The position numbers were made by a program, and so were the translations under genes. 49,045 nt of DNA from Myxococcales bacterium (GTDB taxonomy: Bacteria > Myxococcota > Myxococcia > Myxococcales > Myxococcaceae), in assembly GCA_003153055.1 (NCBI GenBank), contig PMBV01000334.1:22109-71153 (forward strand). Reading direction: 5' to 3'. Below, in pieces: positions 35,151-43,497 of this stretch (positions within the stretch are counted from its first letter, which is position 1; each line of letters starts with the position of its first letter). The notes beneath the pieces are model-generated. The model made no database searches, was not told where the DNA came from, and was given only the letters and a program-made list of their open reading frames with translations.

Positions 35151-37598
35151 TCAGTGTGAGGGGAGCACCGACAACAGCTTCGGCGTGCACCGGTAGCCCG
35201 TCTCGAAGGTGGCCTCGTCGTAGTCTGGGTTGAGGGGGCTCGGCTCGATGTGCACCACGTGTCCATCGACGGTGATGTCGCCCTCGATGGTGTTGCCCTG
35301 CCCGAGGTAGACGCCGTTCTGCGCGGTGAGGTCGGCCCGGTCGATGTGCGTGCGCAGGGTGACGCCCTGGGCGGTGATGGTGACGTCGGCGTTGGTCGCG
35401 CCGAGGTGGTGGAACCCGGCGACGGGCGTGGGGATGTCGTAGCGGCCTTGATCGGCGGAGTCGTTGCCGGTGTAGGCCGCGACGACCCCAGTGAGCGAGC
35501 CGGTGTGCCAGGTGATGCCCTGCGACGGCTGGGTGGCACCCTTCGGCAAGTCGTAGGAGCTGAACTCCTCGAGCTTGGCGTCGAGCGTGATGGTGACGGA
35601 GCTCGGGTTGAGGGGCTTGATGGAGTCCACCAGCGCCAGCATCTTCTCCCGCTCGCCCACCACCGCGCGGGTGGCGTTGGTGCTCGCGCGGCCGCCGGCG
35701 ACGCTGGCGACTCCGAGGCAGTTGGTCTGGTAGGCGGACGCCGGGTCCGTCCCGAGGGAGCAGCCACTCACCTTCCAGGTCATGGAGCCCTTCTCGCCCG
35801 CGTTGCCGACGACAGAGGTCGGCCAGAGGAGGACCCCCAGGGCGTTGGCGAAGCCGCAGGTGGTATTCGCGTTGACCATCGAGGCGATGGCCCCGGCCGT
35901 CTGGACCAGGAACCGGGCGGCGGCGTTACCCAGCAGTGGGGAGAGGTCGCAGTCGGCGTCGGTGGCGGTGGCCTGGAAGTTGGGCTGGCAGGCGTCTTCG
36001 CTGAGGAAGCGCGCCGCGTCGTACGTGGGGTCGAGCGCCAGTGGGGCGCCGGCGGTGCCGACGGGGAAGGCCCGGCTCCCCAGCGACACCGTCCCCTGGA
36101 GCGTGTTCTCCTGGTCGCCCACGCGCCCGTTGACGGCGTCGAGCGTGGCGCTGGAGGAGGGGAGCGAGAAGGTGGTGCCGTCGTTGACGATGACGGCATC
36201 GGCGTCCACCAGCGTCAGTTGGCTCATGGTCGCCGTCGAGGTCGTGATGGAGCAGGCGCGCAGGCTCGTGTCGAGCGCCAGCACCGCGCTGGCGTGGCCC
36301 GACAGCACCCCACGGTCGAGCCGGAGCTCCGCCGGGAGATCCGAGCGGCGAACGCTCAGGTGGCTCATGTCCATTCGCAGGGTGAGGCTCCCGGCCTGGC
36401 GGGTGTTGGGGATGATGGGGTTGCTCTGGTTGCCGGTGTTGAGGCCGGAGATCTGCTTGACGCCGGTGGCCGAGACCGTGCCCTGGACGATGGTCTTCAC
36501 TCCGCTGCAGCTCTCATGGATGACGGTAGGGGCGTCAAACCTCAGCTCGCAGGGCGTCGCCAGGGGGATGCTCACGGTGGCGCCCTGCCGGCCGACCTCG
36601 GCGCCGCTGACCTGCTGCCCCTTGAGCGTCGCTGGGCTAGCGAAGCCGCAGGTGGCGTCGTGGTCGTAGGCCTTGGCGAGCTGGCCGAAGGTGGCGACCG
36701 TGAGGCGCGCCAGGTTCTCGGCGAGCACCGTGCTGAGGTCCTTGCACTCGTAGCTGAGCGGCTGAGCGAGATCGTCGGTGCAGGCGAAGGCGGCCTCGAA
36801 GCTGGCCCGCTTGTAGCCGGCGATGAGCCCGTCGTGGTCATCAGCGGTGGGGAGCTTCGACCGGTGGTCCCAGACGGTCAGCGAGCCAAAGAGGGCGTTC
36901 TCGCGGTCGGCCCAGCGCCCCACCTGCGCCCCGAAGTCGGAGGTGGGGACCTCAACCGGGAAGAAGCCGCTGTCGGGGTCGACCTGCACGTGGGCACCGT
37001 CGTACTGGATAGAGTCGAGGGTGAGGTCAGTGGTGGCGATGGAGCACACTCCCAACGAGGCGCTGACGCCGAGGTGCGGGTGAGCGAGCACGTGGGCCGA
37101 GCCACGGTCGTTGCGCATTCCCGCCTTGCTGTCACTGGAGCGCACCTCGTAGCCCGCGAAGCGCATCGTCAGGTCGAAGGTGACGGCGCCGGCGGTAGCG
37201 GGGATGATCGGCGTCTTCGGGTTGCCGGTGATGTGCCCGACGATGGTCTGTGTCCCGCTGATGGTCACCTTTCCGGCGGCCTTGGTCTTGACGCCCGAGC
37301 AGTCGGTCGCGATGTCCTGGAGCTTCGGGCCAAAGTCGAGCACGCAGCCGTCGATGGAGACCGTCATCGTCCCATCGCCACCCACCGGGCCGTCGAAGGT
37401 AGCGGCCGAGGTCGCCGCCGCGCTGCCGAAGCCGCAGTCCGTGTCCTTCGAGACGAGGGAGATGACGGTGCCCAGGTTGCGGACGCTCAGGCGCGCGACG
37501 CCCATCGCCACCCTGTCTGGGGCCAGCTTCTCGATTTGGCAACCGGTGGTCGCCGCGGCCAGGGCAAGAAAGGACAGCCTGACACCATGAGTCCTCAT
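35151..37598 (-). CDS. Lipoprotein with three tandem 270-residue repeats
   Basis: 815 residues. The signal peptide ends in ATTGC (lipobox-like), and GGAGGGG lies a few bases before the ATG. Three units of about 265-275 residues repeat a common plan: ARLxVxxxGxxxxxV then TxCGFxxA, a GCxL strand, a CxGV motif, GNxxxPIIP (units 1 and 2), SDxxAGxxxDRG, CSIxT, and WxDxENxLxGSL-type ends closing on YxxAxFExxFxC. The third unit is the most diverged. Conserved Cys suggest intra-unit disulfides. I do not recognise the family; the fold looks all-beta. A palindromic element and leader hairpin lie upstream. Confidence 0.75.
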   Translation of the reverse strand: MRTHGVRLSFLALAAATTGCQIEKLAPDRVAMGVARLSVRNLGTVISLVSKDTDCGFGSAAATSAATFDGPVGGDGTMTVSIDGCVLDFGPKLQDIATDCSGVKTKAAGKVTISGTQTIVGHITGNPKTPIIPATAGAVTFDLTMRFAGYEVRSSDSKAGMRNDRGSAHVLAHPHLGVSASLGVCSIATTDLTLDSIQYDGAHVQVDPDSGFFPVEVPTSDFGAQVGRWADRENALFGSLTVWDHRSKLPTADDHDGLIAGYKRASFEAAFACTDDLAQPLSYECKDLSTVLAENLARLTVATFGQLAKAYDHDATCGFASPATLKGQQVSGAEVGRQGATVSIPLATPCELRFDAPTVIHESCSGVKTIVQGTVSATGVKQISGLNTGNQSNPIIPNTRQAGSLTLRMDMSHLSVRRSDLPAELRLDRGVLSGHASAVLALDTSLRACSITTSTATMSQLTLVDADAVIVNDGTTFSLPSSSATLDAVNGRVGDQENTLQGTVSLGSRAFPVGTAGAPLALDPTYDAARFLSEDACQPNFQATATDADCDLSPLLGNAAARFLVQTAGAIASMVNANTTCGFANALGVLLWPTSVVGNAGEKGSMTWKVSGCSLGTDPASAYQTNCLGVASVAGGRASTNATRAVVGEREKMLALVDSIKPLNPSSVTITLDAKLEEFSSYDLPKGATQPSQGITWHTGSLTGVVAAYTGNDSADQGRYDIPTPVAGFHHLGATNADVTITAQGVTLRTHIDRADLTAQNGVYLGQGNTIEGDITVDGHVVHIEPSPLNPDYDEATFETGYRCTPKLLSVLPSH

Positions 37599-37622
37599 GA
37601 TTCCCCTCCGCGCTCGGATCAG

Positions 37623-37642
37623 CCCTCGCAGCCTTGCGAGGG
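37623..37642 (-). promoter_or_regulatory. Leader hairpin upstream of the triple-repeat lipoprotein
   Basis: Perfect 8-bp arms CCCTCGCA / TGCGAGGG around a 4-nt loop, 25 nt before the start codon. It lies between the putative promoter and the ribosome binding site, so it would form in the 5' leader of the mRNA. Confidence 0.5.
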
Positions 37643-37660
37643 TTCAGTGAGACTTGAGTA

Positions 37661-37694
37661 TACCAATTGGTAGCACATTACCTAACATGTGGTA
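37661..37694 (-). promoter_or_regulatory. Tandem palindromic operator candidate overlapping an extended -10
   Basis: The perfect palindrome TACCAATTGGTA (37661-37672) and a second copy with two mismatches, TAACATGTGGTA (37683-37694), lie in phase with centres 22 nt apart, about two helical turns. On the minus strand the first runs into TGGTATACT, an extended -10-like sequence, 55-60 nt before the lipoprotein start. This is a typical layout for a dimeric repressor or activator. Confidence 0.5.
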
Positions 37695-37761
37695 GGTCTC
37701 GTGGACAAGGGCCCATGGGCAGCGCGCGAGATTCTCGATTTCGCAGAGGAAGGGGACGGCG

Positions 37762-38436
37762 CTACCGGTGCCTCTTGCCTTTGCGGTGTGGCTTGGTGGC
37801 GTGCTTCGACGCGGTGACCTTGGCTTGGGTGGCGTCGATGGCGGTGGCCTCGGCGACCGCCGTTGTCTCGACCACCAGAGCCACGGAGTGCGACCGCCCG
37901 TCAGCGGTTTCGAACTCGACCGCTCGCCCGTTCGCCGAGTAGCGGGGCTCCTGCCCAGGAGCGTCCGCGGAGCCCTTGAGCCACGACCGCGATGGGCCTA
38001 CGTCCTTCTCGGCCATCAACGATGAGCCCGACACCGAGTGGTCCAGTCGATTCCGGGTGTAGACACGCATCACCTCGGTCGCTGACCAGTCGCCGTCTCG
38101 GCTGGGAGCCGGGTTGATGACGACCACGCGCTCGCAATCGGGGGCGACGAAGCGCCGTTCGGACTTCACTCCCAGGCAAGGCGCGACGCCCTCCCACACC
38201 TTGGTACCCTCGCCGGTCGTGCACTCGGCATGGCACGTGTCGCCGGCTGGGTCCTGGCGCAGCGCGGTCCTTCCGTCGCCAGAGGAGGAGACCCAGACGC
38301 GGACATCCTCCCCTTGGGTCGCGGAGGGCGCTTCAGCCTTTGAAGCCTCTCCCTTGGGGGCCGGAGGCGATCGGTGCTTCTTCCCGCATGAGCAGGCGGC
38401 GAGGAGGCCGAAAACGAGGAGTTGGAGCCGCACCAC
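37762..38436 (-). CDS. Small lipoprotein of unknown function
   Basis: About 224 residues from a GTG at 38436; a TTG at 38460 would add eight. The signal VRLQLLVFGLLAAC has a good lipobox. Then come a Lys/Pro/Ala linker, a beta-type domain with four Cys (CHAEC, APCLGV, APDCERV), and a Lys/His/Arg-rich tail (KPHRKGKRHR). I do not recognise the family. The basic tail could contact acidic polysaccharide or lipopolysaccharide. It lies 26 nt downstream of the GH54 gene on the same strand and may be co-transcribed. Confidence 0.7.
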   Translation of the reverse strand: MVRLQLLVFGLLAACSCGKKHRSPPAPKGEASKAEAPSATQGEDVRVWVSSSGDGRTALRQDPAGDTCHAECTTGEGTKVWEGVAPCLGVKSERRFVAPDCERVVVINPAPSRDGDWSATEVMRVYTRNRLDHSVSGSSLMAEKDVGPSRSWLKGSADAPGQEPRYSANGRAVEFETADGRSHSVALVVETTAVAEATAIDATQAKVTASKHATKPHRKGKRHR

Positions 38437-38486
38437 GTTCAAGTGGATCCAGAGGGGCAAAGTGGGTCAAACGACGCTCCAAAGCC

Positions 38487-39791
38487 CTACTTCCCGTACC
38501 CCGCGGCGACGATATTCGCCTGCAGGGCCTCATCGGTGGCGGTCGTGGCGTAGCCGGTGGTCAACACGCCTTCGTAGAAGTTCCCGTGGGCCATGCTGCT
38601 GTTGTCACCGCCCACGCCGAGGACGACGCCCCCCTGCCGGTTCATCGGGGAGTAGCCACTGGGGTAGTCGCCATCCCAGACGGTGGTCAGGGTACCCGAT
38701 TGGGCGTTGGCTCCCTTGAGCGTGAACGGGCCGCCGTTCTTCGCTTGCGCGGAGTTACCCTTGAGTATGGCGGTGACGAACGGGTACGAGAACGAGATGT
38801 CCTTGGGGTTCTGTTTGTTGCTGCTGTCTCTCGTATGGTTGCCGCCGTGGTTGTACACGCCGACCTCGAGGTCCGCCATGATCCACGGGCCCTGTCCGGC
38901 GCCCGTGTCCCACCAGTCGACGTTCCCGAAGTAGAGGGTCTCCATGGTGCCGAAGCCGCCAGCGACGGGGAGCATCTCGGCGTTACCGAAGTCGAAGCAG
39001 CAGGTGGCGTTGTAATAGGTACCGTCGGTGACCATGTACATGCTCTCGGGGTTGTCACCCTTGGCGATGCCGGTGGTCTTGGTGTTTCGGTAGCCGACCT
39101 GACCGGGCGACGTCCAGGTTGGAGAGCCGACCACGTGGACCCCGTAGACCTTCTGACCCTTCAGCGTCGTCGGCAGAGCGTCGGCCACCGCCTCGATGTC
39201 GTCATTGGGGCCGTAGACCTTGCTTCCACCGGGGGCCTTGGTGAGATCGTTGCCCTTGCCCGACTGGTCGTAGATGATCGAGATGGTGCACGAGCCCTTG
39301 CCAGGGCAGAACTCGTCCTGGGCCGCTGAATTGGCGATGCCTCCCGGTGACGTCGGCCCGATGTCCTTGGTGGAGCCGTCCGACTTCTTGAGCTGATAGA
39401 GTTTTCCGGCATAGGCGGAATACAGTGCCCGGGTCGTGCTGTAGGCGGCGACGCAGGGGGTCTGTCCCGCGCCGTAGATGTCGCATGGACCGGAGCCCGT
39501 CGGCACTGAGGCATCGGTGCCTCCGCCCGCGTCTCGGGTACCAGAGTCCTGGCCCGAACCGTTGCCGGCATCCCGCACGCTCGGGCCCGCGTCTCTCGAC
39601 TCATCGAAGGGGGTGGAGGCGTCGGGGTCGTGATGGTTCGGATCCGGGTCTGGAACCGGGTCCGGGTCCGGGCGGTGGTCCCCTCCGTCGGCGACCGGGA
39701 CCCACCCGTTGAGGTCGGACACCAAGCCGAGCTCACAGGAGGCGCCCAGCAGCAACGTGGCGATGATGAAAATGCGAGGCACCCGGTTCAT
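38487..39791 (-). CDS. GH54 alpha-L-arabinofuranosidase lipoprotein
   Basis: 434 residues. It has a signal peptide with a lipobox-like Cys19 (LLLGASC) and an Asp/Pro/Gly-rich linker to about residue 96, then a GH54 catalytic domain beginning GPCDIYGAGQTPCVAAYSTT. By comparison with the fungal enzyme AbfB (nucleophile Glu221, acid Asp297), the equivalents here are Glu309 in IMADLE and Asp396 in GVGGDNSS, both present, as is the vicinal CC pair (ATCCFDFGNAE). The CBM42 domain usually attached to GH54 is missing here but present on the GH43 protein at 12.6 kb. Expected activity: release of arabinose from arabinan or arabinoxylan at the cell surface. Confidence 0.9.
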   Translation of the reverse strand: MNRVPRIFIIATLLLGASCELGLVSDLNGWVPVADGGDHRPDPDPVPDPDPNHHDPDASTPFDESRDAGPSVRDAGNGSGQDSGTRDAGGGTDASVPTGSGPCDIYGAGQTPCVAAYSTTRALYSAYAGKLYQLKKSDGSTKDIGPTSPGGIANSAAQDEFCPGKGSCTISIIYDQSGKGNDLTKAPGGSKVYGPNDDIEAVADALPTTLKGQKVYGVHVVGSPTWTSPGQVGYRNTKTTGIAKGDNPESMYMVTDGTYYNATCCFDFGNAEMLPVAGGFGTMETLYFGNVDWWDTGAGQGPWIMADLEVGVYNHGGNHTRDSSNKQNPKDISFSYPFVTAILKGNSAQAKNGGPFTLKGANAQSGTLTTVWDGDYPSGYSPMNRQGGVVLGVGGDNSSMAHGNFYEGVLTTGYATTATDEALQANIVAAGYGK

Positions 39792-39876
39792 CGTGCTTCC
39801 TCTCGGAGCATGTTCTCAGCCCTAGATAGGATCAGAGTCCCCCCCTACCGGGTTCGGGTCAGGGGCCCGGGTCGCC

Positions 39877-39960
39877 TCACTTCCCCGCCAGCGAGGCCAC
39901 CTGGGCCGGCGTCAGCGCGCCCCAGTAGATTCGGAAGTCGTCGATGCGACCCTTCGACTT
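39877..39960 (-). pseudogene. Remnant C-terminus of a LamG-domain protein
   Basis: The minus strand encodes SKGRIDDFRIYWGALTPAQV followed by six residues and a stop at 39877. This is the standard C-terminal end of a LamG/concanavalin-like domain. The frame closes upstream at 39985-39987 and homology ends near 39960, where plus-strand coding sequence of an unrelated repeat protein begins. Only about 27 residues remain. Confidence 0.7.
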
Positions 39961-42100
39961 CGGCACCGACGTGACGCTCACGGCTCAAACGGCTGCTGAC
40001 GGAGGCGCCGTCGCCTTCGTGGGTTGGAGTGGTGATTGCCTGGGGACCGGCCTCGCGACGAAGGTGACGCTCGATGCGGCGAAGGCGTGTACGGCGACCT
40101 TCGTGTCCCGCGAGGTGACGGTACGCGGCCTCGCCGGCCCGCATGGGGCCGTGACTCCGTCGAGCACCAGAGTGCTTCCGGGCGACACCGGCGTGACGCT
40201 GACGGCCATTCCCGACGCGAGTCGCGTCGCCTCGTGGAGCGGGGCCTTCTCGAGCGGCTCGGGCATGGCCAGTGGGTGCACCGGAGCCACGGAATCAGTG
40301 ACCGTGACGGTGCTCGAGGCGAGCCCAGGGGCCGTCTACGACTGCACCGCGGCCTTTCAACCCCAGGCCCTCGTCACCATCCGCGTGGTTCCCGCCGCCT
40401 CGGGCCTCACGACTTTTGGGCTCGTCTCCTCGCCGTGCATCATCGCCGAGGGGGAGTCGACCTGTGAGGCCTTGGTGGACACTGGGGAGCTGACGCTGAG
40501 CACGACGGAGACGACCAATGAAGCCGGCCAAGACCTGAGCCGTTTCGTGAAGTGGGTCTGCTCCACCGGCTGGGCCTCGAAGGACCGTTCGGCCACCACC
40601 ACCATCGGAGCGGCGACCACGTGCGTCGCCCAGTTCTACGGCCTGTGGTCGCGGTACTACGAGGGCCCGCGAACTCTCGCCGACGACCCGAATGCCGTGG
40701 CCCTGGCTCCGGGCCTCGACGCTGGTCTTCCCACGAGCGCCTCGAGCTTCATCGTCGAGCGCAACGTCAGCAGCGAGGGCACGTCGCTGGCGGGTCTCGT
40801 CGCCACCGACGACGAGGTCGATGGCCCCGCGCTGACGGACTGGGGCGACCCAGGCAGCGACACCCACGGCTGGCGCATCAGCTCCAACGGAGACGACGCC
40901 CCGGCCGTGGTGGGTTGGACCGCCTTGGGCCCATTGAGCCGGGCTGGGCTGTTCGGCGCGTACGCCATCACCCGAGACCCTGGCGGCGTGGTGAACGGGC
41001 TCACTCGGTCGCCGCTCGTCGCGCTCTCGTACACGGGGGCCAACAGCGAGCTCTACGACTCGGTCTTCACCAGCGGCCAGGAGAACGCTCAGAGGCGTCA
41101 CGCGCTGGGCGGCTACTCGACGAGGGGCTCCAACGGCGACGGCGTGCGCTGGAACGACACCGCGGCCTGGGTCGTGCTCACCGATGCCACCGGCGCTCCG
41201 AGCGCGGCGAAGAGGTTCCTGGTGCCCACCCCGCAAGACGTCGAGTGCGCGAGCGTCTCGATGGCCTCGGTGACAGACATCATGTGGGACCCAGACCCTG
41301 CGAACGCGGGCGGCGTGGTGGTCGTCGGCGCCACCTTCGACGCGGCCTGCATCGATTGGGGGACGTGCCCCGCGGCCGGCGTGGTCTCGAGCTTCGTGGC
41401 GAAGCTCGACCCGGCCCTCGAGGTGCTGGCCCTGAGGAACCTGGTGGGCGTGGAAGCCAACTTCCTCACCCGCAAGGTGCTGGTCGAACTCGCGGGGACT
41501 GGCTACGTCGTGCTTGGCCAATACCAAGACACCTCCGTGGGCTTCGTCGGCGTCTCGTATGACCTCGCGAAGCTGTCGGACCAGGTCGGCCTGGCGGTCG
41601 GTGACCCGGAGACCGGCTCGGCCCTGACGACCACCCTCAGTGACGCGCTCGTCGACGCGGACGCCGGGCGATACGTGGTGCTGGCGACCGAGACCGACGC
41701 GGTCGGCCAGCGGGACGTCATCATCATGACGCTCCAGCCCTCGGGGGAGCCGCGGCCGGACGAAGGGTGGGCCTTCGGTACGCCTGGAATGGACGAGTAC
41801 GCTGGCCGCCTCGTCCGCCCGAGCGAGGGCGGCTTCCTCTTCACTGGTCAGGGCCCGGTGGGCGACACCTCGAACATCGCCTGGGCGACGCGCACCGATG
41901 ATGCCTTCAATGTACCCTTCAACGGCTCCCAGCCGGGGGTCAGGCGAGCGGCCCTGAGATATGCCACGCCCATTTTGCTCGCGCTGACCGGAGGCGTGAA
42001 CCCGTGTGCCACCAAGGTGGACCCAGTGTCGCTCACCGTCGATACGCTCACGACTCCTCCACGACCCTTCTCGCCAAACGTCCTCATTCAGGCGCCGTAG
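39944..42100 (+). CDS. Repeat-domain protein, 5'-truncated at a rearrangement junction
   Basis: Up to 718 residues. The nominal ATG lies inside the antisense of the LamG remnant, and real homology starts at about 39962 within a bacterial-repeat domain (TDVTLTAQTAADGG ... FVGWSGDCLGTG), the same family as in the GH5 protein. Two further diverged repeats follow, then about 450 residues of low-similarity beta-propeller-like sequence (for example FVGVSYDL, EGGFLFTGQG). There is no signal peptide or ribosome binding site, so the original N-terminus is lost and the gene may be non-functional. Confidence 0.65.
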   Translation: MRPFDFGTDVTLTAQTAADGGAVAFVGWSGDCLGTGLATKVTLDAAKACTATFVSREVTVRGLAGPHGAVTPSSTRVLPGDTGVTLTAIPDASRVASWSGAFSSGSGMASGCTGATESVTVTVLEASPGAVYDCTAAFQPQALVTIRVVPAASGLTTFGLVSSPCIIAEGESTCEALVDTGELTLSTTETTNEAGQDLSRFVKWVCSTGWASKDRSATTTIGAATTCVAQFYGLWSRYYEGPRTLADDPNAVALAPGLDAGLPTSASSFIVERNVSSEGTSLAGLVATDDEVDGPALTDWGDPGSDTHGWRISSNGDDAPAVVGWTALGPLSRAGLFGAYAITRDPGGVVNGLTRSPLVALSYTGANSELYDSVFTSGQENAQRRHALGGYSTRGSNGDGVRWNDTAAWVVLTDATGAPSAAKRFLVPTPQDVECASVSMASVTDIMWDPDPANAGGVVVVGATFDAACIDWGTCPAAGVVSSFVAKLDPALEVLALRNLVGVEANFLTRKVLVELAGTGYVVLGQYQDTSVGFVGVSYDLAKLSDQVGLAVGDPETGSALTTTLSDALVDADAGRYVVLATETDAVGQRDVIIMTLQPSGEPRPDEGWAFGTPGMDEYAGRLVRPSEGGFLFTGQGPVGDTSNIAWATRTDDAFNVPFNGSQPGVRRAALRYATPILLALTGGVNPCATKVDPVSLTVDTLTTPPRPFSPNVLIQAP

Positions 42101-42111
42101 TCGGGAGCACC

Positions 42112-42207
42112 TCAGGGACAGCGAGCGGTCGCGCCTGGCACGCAACTCCCGTAGGCACACGGCGTGTACGGCAACCCTCCGCACCCAGAGGCCGGGCATT
42201 CGCACGC
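42112..42207 (-). pseudogene. Possible remnant Cys-rich protein end
   Basis: A 31-codon minus-strand frame bounded by stops reads ACECPASGCGG then LPYTPCAYGSC and ends ATARCP. Six Cys in 31 residues look like the tail of a myxobacterial Cys-rich surface protein. It has no start and could be chance. Confidence 0.25.
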
Positions 42208-42229
42208 TCATCGGTTCCCCGCGGCCGCC

Positions 42230-42871
42230 TCATGGCACCTGGAGCCTCACCGTCCGTGACTGCACACCTTCCTCGGTCAGCGGCCGGGCCTCATTGGCGA
42301 AGGCCGCCTTCACGGTGACGTCTCCTGGCGTGACCTCGAGCTCGACCAGTCGCACCTCGGCGCCAGCGGGGAGAGGCGCATAGGTCGCCCCGTCTTTCGG
42401 CCACAGCGTCTCCGCCTTCCCGTTGGCGTCGATGGCAAAGACGGCCCCGTGGGAGAAGCCTCCGGAGCCCACCACGAGCGTCAGCATCTGCCCCGGAGCC
42501 GCACGCACGACTTGCCGATTCGAGCCATCGAGGAGCATCACCGTGGGCGCGCCCTTGAGCCGGGTACCGTCGGTGAGGGAGTCGCGAGGCCAGGCGAGAA
42601 AGAGGGCGAGGCCGGCCGCGAGCGGAGCCGCGAGGAGGACGACTCGACGCCATCGCGCAGGAGAGGCGGCGACACCCGCCGGCTCCTGGGCCCGCGAGAC
42701 CAGTGCGGCCAAGCGCCGCTTCGCCTCAGGGCTCTGGAGCAACGCCACGTCAGCGCGCTGCCGTTCTTCGAGGCGGTCGCGGCAGCTGCCACAGTGCTCG
42801 AGGTGGGCAGGCCGGGGTGCCACGCCAGCAGCGACCTCGTCGAGCTCGAGCTGAGAAAGGTGCTCTTCCAT
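42230..42871 (-). CDS. Zinc-type anti-sigma factor
   Basis: 213 residues. The ATG at 42871 overlaps the sigma factor stop (TGATG) with AAGGAG seven bases upstream. The N-terminal cytoplasmic domain has HLEHCGSC, matching the Hx3Cx2C zinc anti-sigma motif. One transmembrane helix follows (VVLLAAPLAAGLALFLAW, about residues 85-102). The outside domain (about 110-213) contains GQMLTLVVGSGG and LWPKDGATY, resembling DUF4384-type modules. It should bind and silence the upstream ECF factor until a surface signal releases it. Confidence 0.82.
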   Translation of the reverse strand: MEEHLSQLELDEVAAGVAPRPAHLEHCGSCRDRLEERQRADVALLQSPEAKRRLAALVSRAQEPAGVAASPARWRRVVLLAAPLAAGLALFLAWPRDSLTDGTRLKGAPTVMLLDGSNRQVVRAAPGQMLTLVVGSGGFSHGAVFAIDANGKAETLWPKDGATYAPLPAGAEVRLVELEVTPGDVTVKAAFANEARPLTEEGVQSRTVRLQVP

Positions 42872-43371
42872 CACGTCTCTCCTTCGGGCAAGGCTCCGAG
42901 CGCTTCGAGCTTGGCACGCAGCTCGTCGACCTCTCGACCAATGGTCTTCCGCGAGAGTTGAAGCACGTCGGCTACCTCCTGCTGGGTCAGCCCGTCGATG
43001 TAGAGCAGGGAGGCGATCTCTAGCTCGCGCTCGCCCAGGCGCTCCATCCACTTGGCGAGCAACTGGCGGGCCTCGACGTCGTCAACGCCGGTGGCGACGT
43101 CCTCGGTCACCAGAGTCAACACCGGCTCTCGCAGGCGCCGGCCCCGGAGCAGGTTCAACGCGACGTTGGTGGTGACGCGGTACACCCACGTCATGGGCCT
43201 GGCCTCGCCCCGAAAGCTGGCACCGTGACTGAGCATGCGCTCGAACACCTCCTGCACGACGTCCCACGCGTCGGCGTCGCGCGCGAGGAGCCGCCGCGCC
43301 CGGCGGAACACCACCGGTGCGAATTGCACGAAGAGGCGCTCGACCTCCTGTCGGGTCAGCCCTCCGTTCAT
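42871..43371 (-). CDS. ECF-type RNA polymerase sigma factor
   Basis: 166 residues from the ATG at 43371 (eight more codons are possible). Region 2 reads FVQFAPVVFRRARRLLARDAD with DVVQEVFERML and MTWVYRVTTNVALN. Region 4 has LGERELEIASLLYIDGLTQQEVADVL and SRKTIGREVDEL. The length is normal for the class. It forms a coupled two-gene operon with the zinc anti-sigma gene. No direct targets are obvious. Confidence 0.9.
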   Translation of the reverse strand: MNGGLTRQEVERLFVQFAPVVFRRARRLLARDADAWDVVQEVFERMLSHGASFRGEARPMTWVYRVTTNVALNLLRGRRLREPVLTLVTEDVATGVDDVEARQLLAKWMERLGERELEIASLLYIDGLTQQEVADVLQLSRKTIGREVDELRAKLEALGALPEGET

Positions 43372-43497
43372 TGAACCGCGGGGCGCTGGCCCCATGCCTC
43401 ACAACTCCCTACCGACGCTTTGACCCGCGAGCCCGGGCGGGTGGGACACGGCGGTGCTCCCGCATACCACGTCATGGGCGGGGACTGGGGCCGCCGG

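Noticed and set aside
35250..37673. Plus-strand open frame of 807 codons
   Set aside because: Antisense of the triple-repeat lipoprotein, which has a signal peptide, a ribosome binding site and clear repeats.
40295..42211. Minus-strand open frame of 638 codons
   Set aside because: Mirror of the plus-strand repeat protein, which carries the recognisable WSGDC domain; Arg/His-rich shadow composition.
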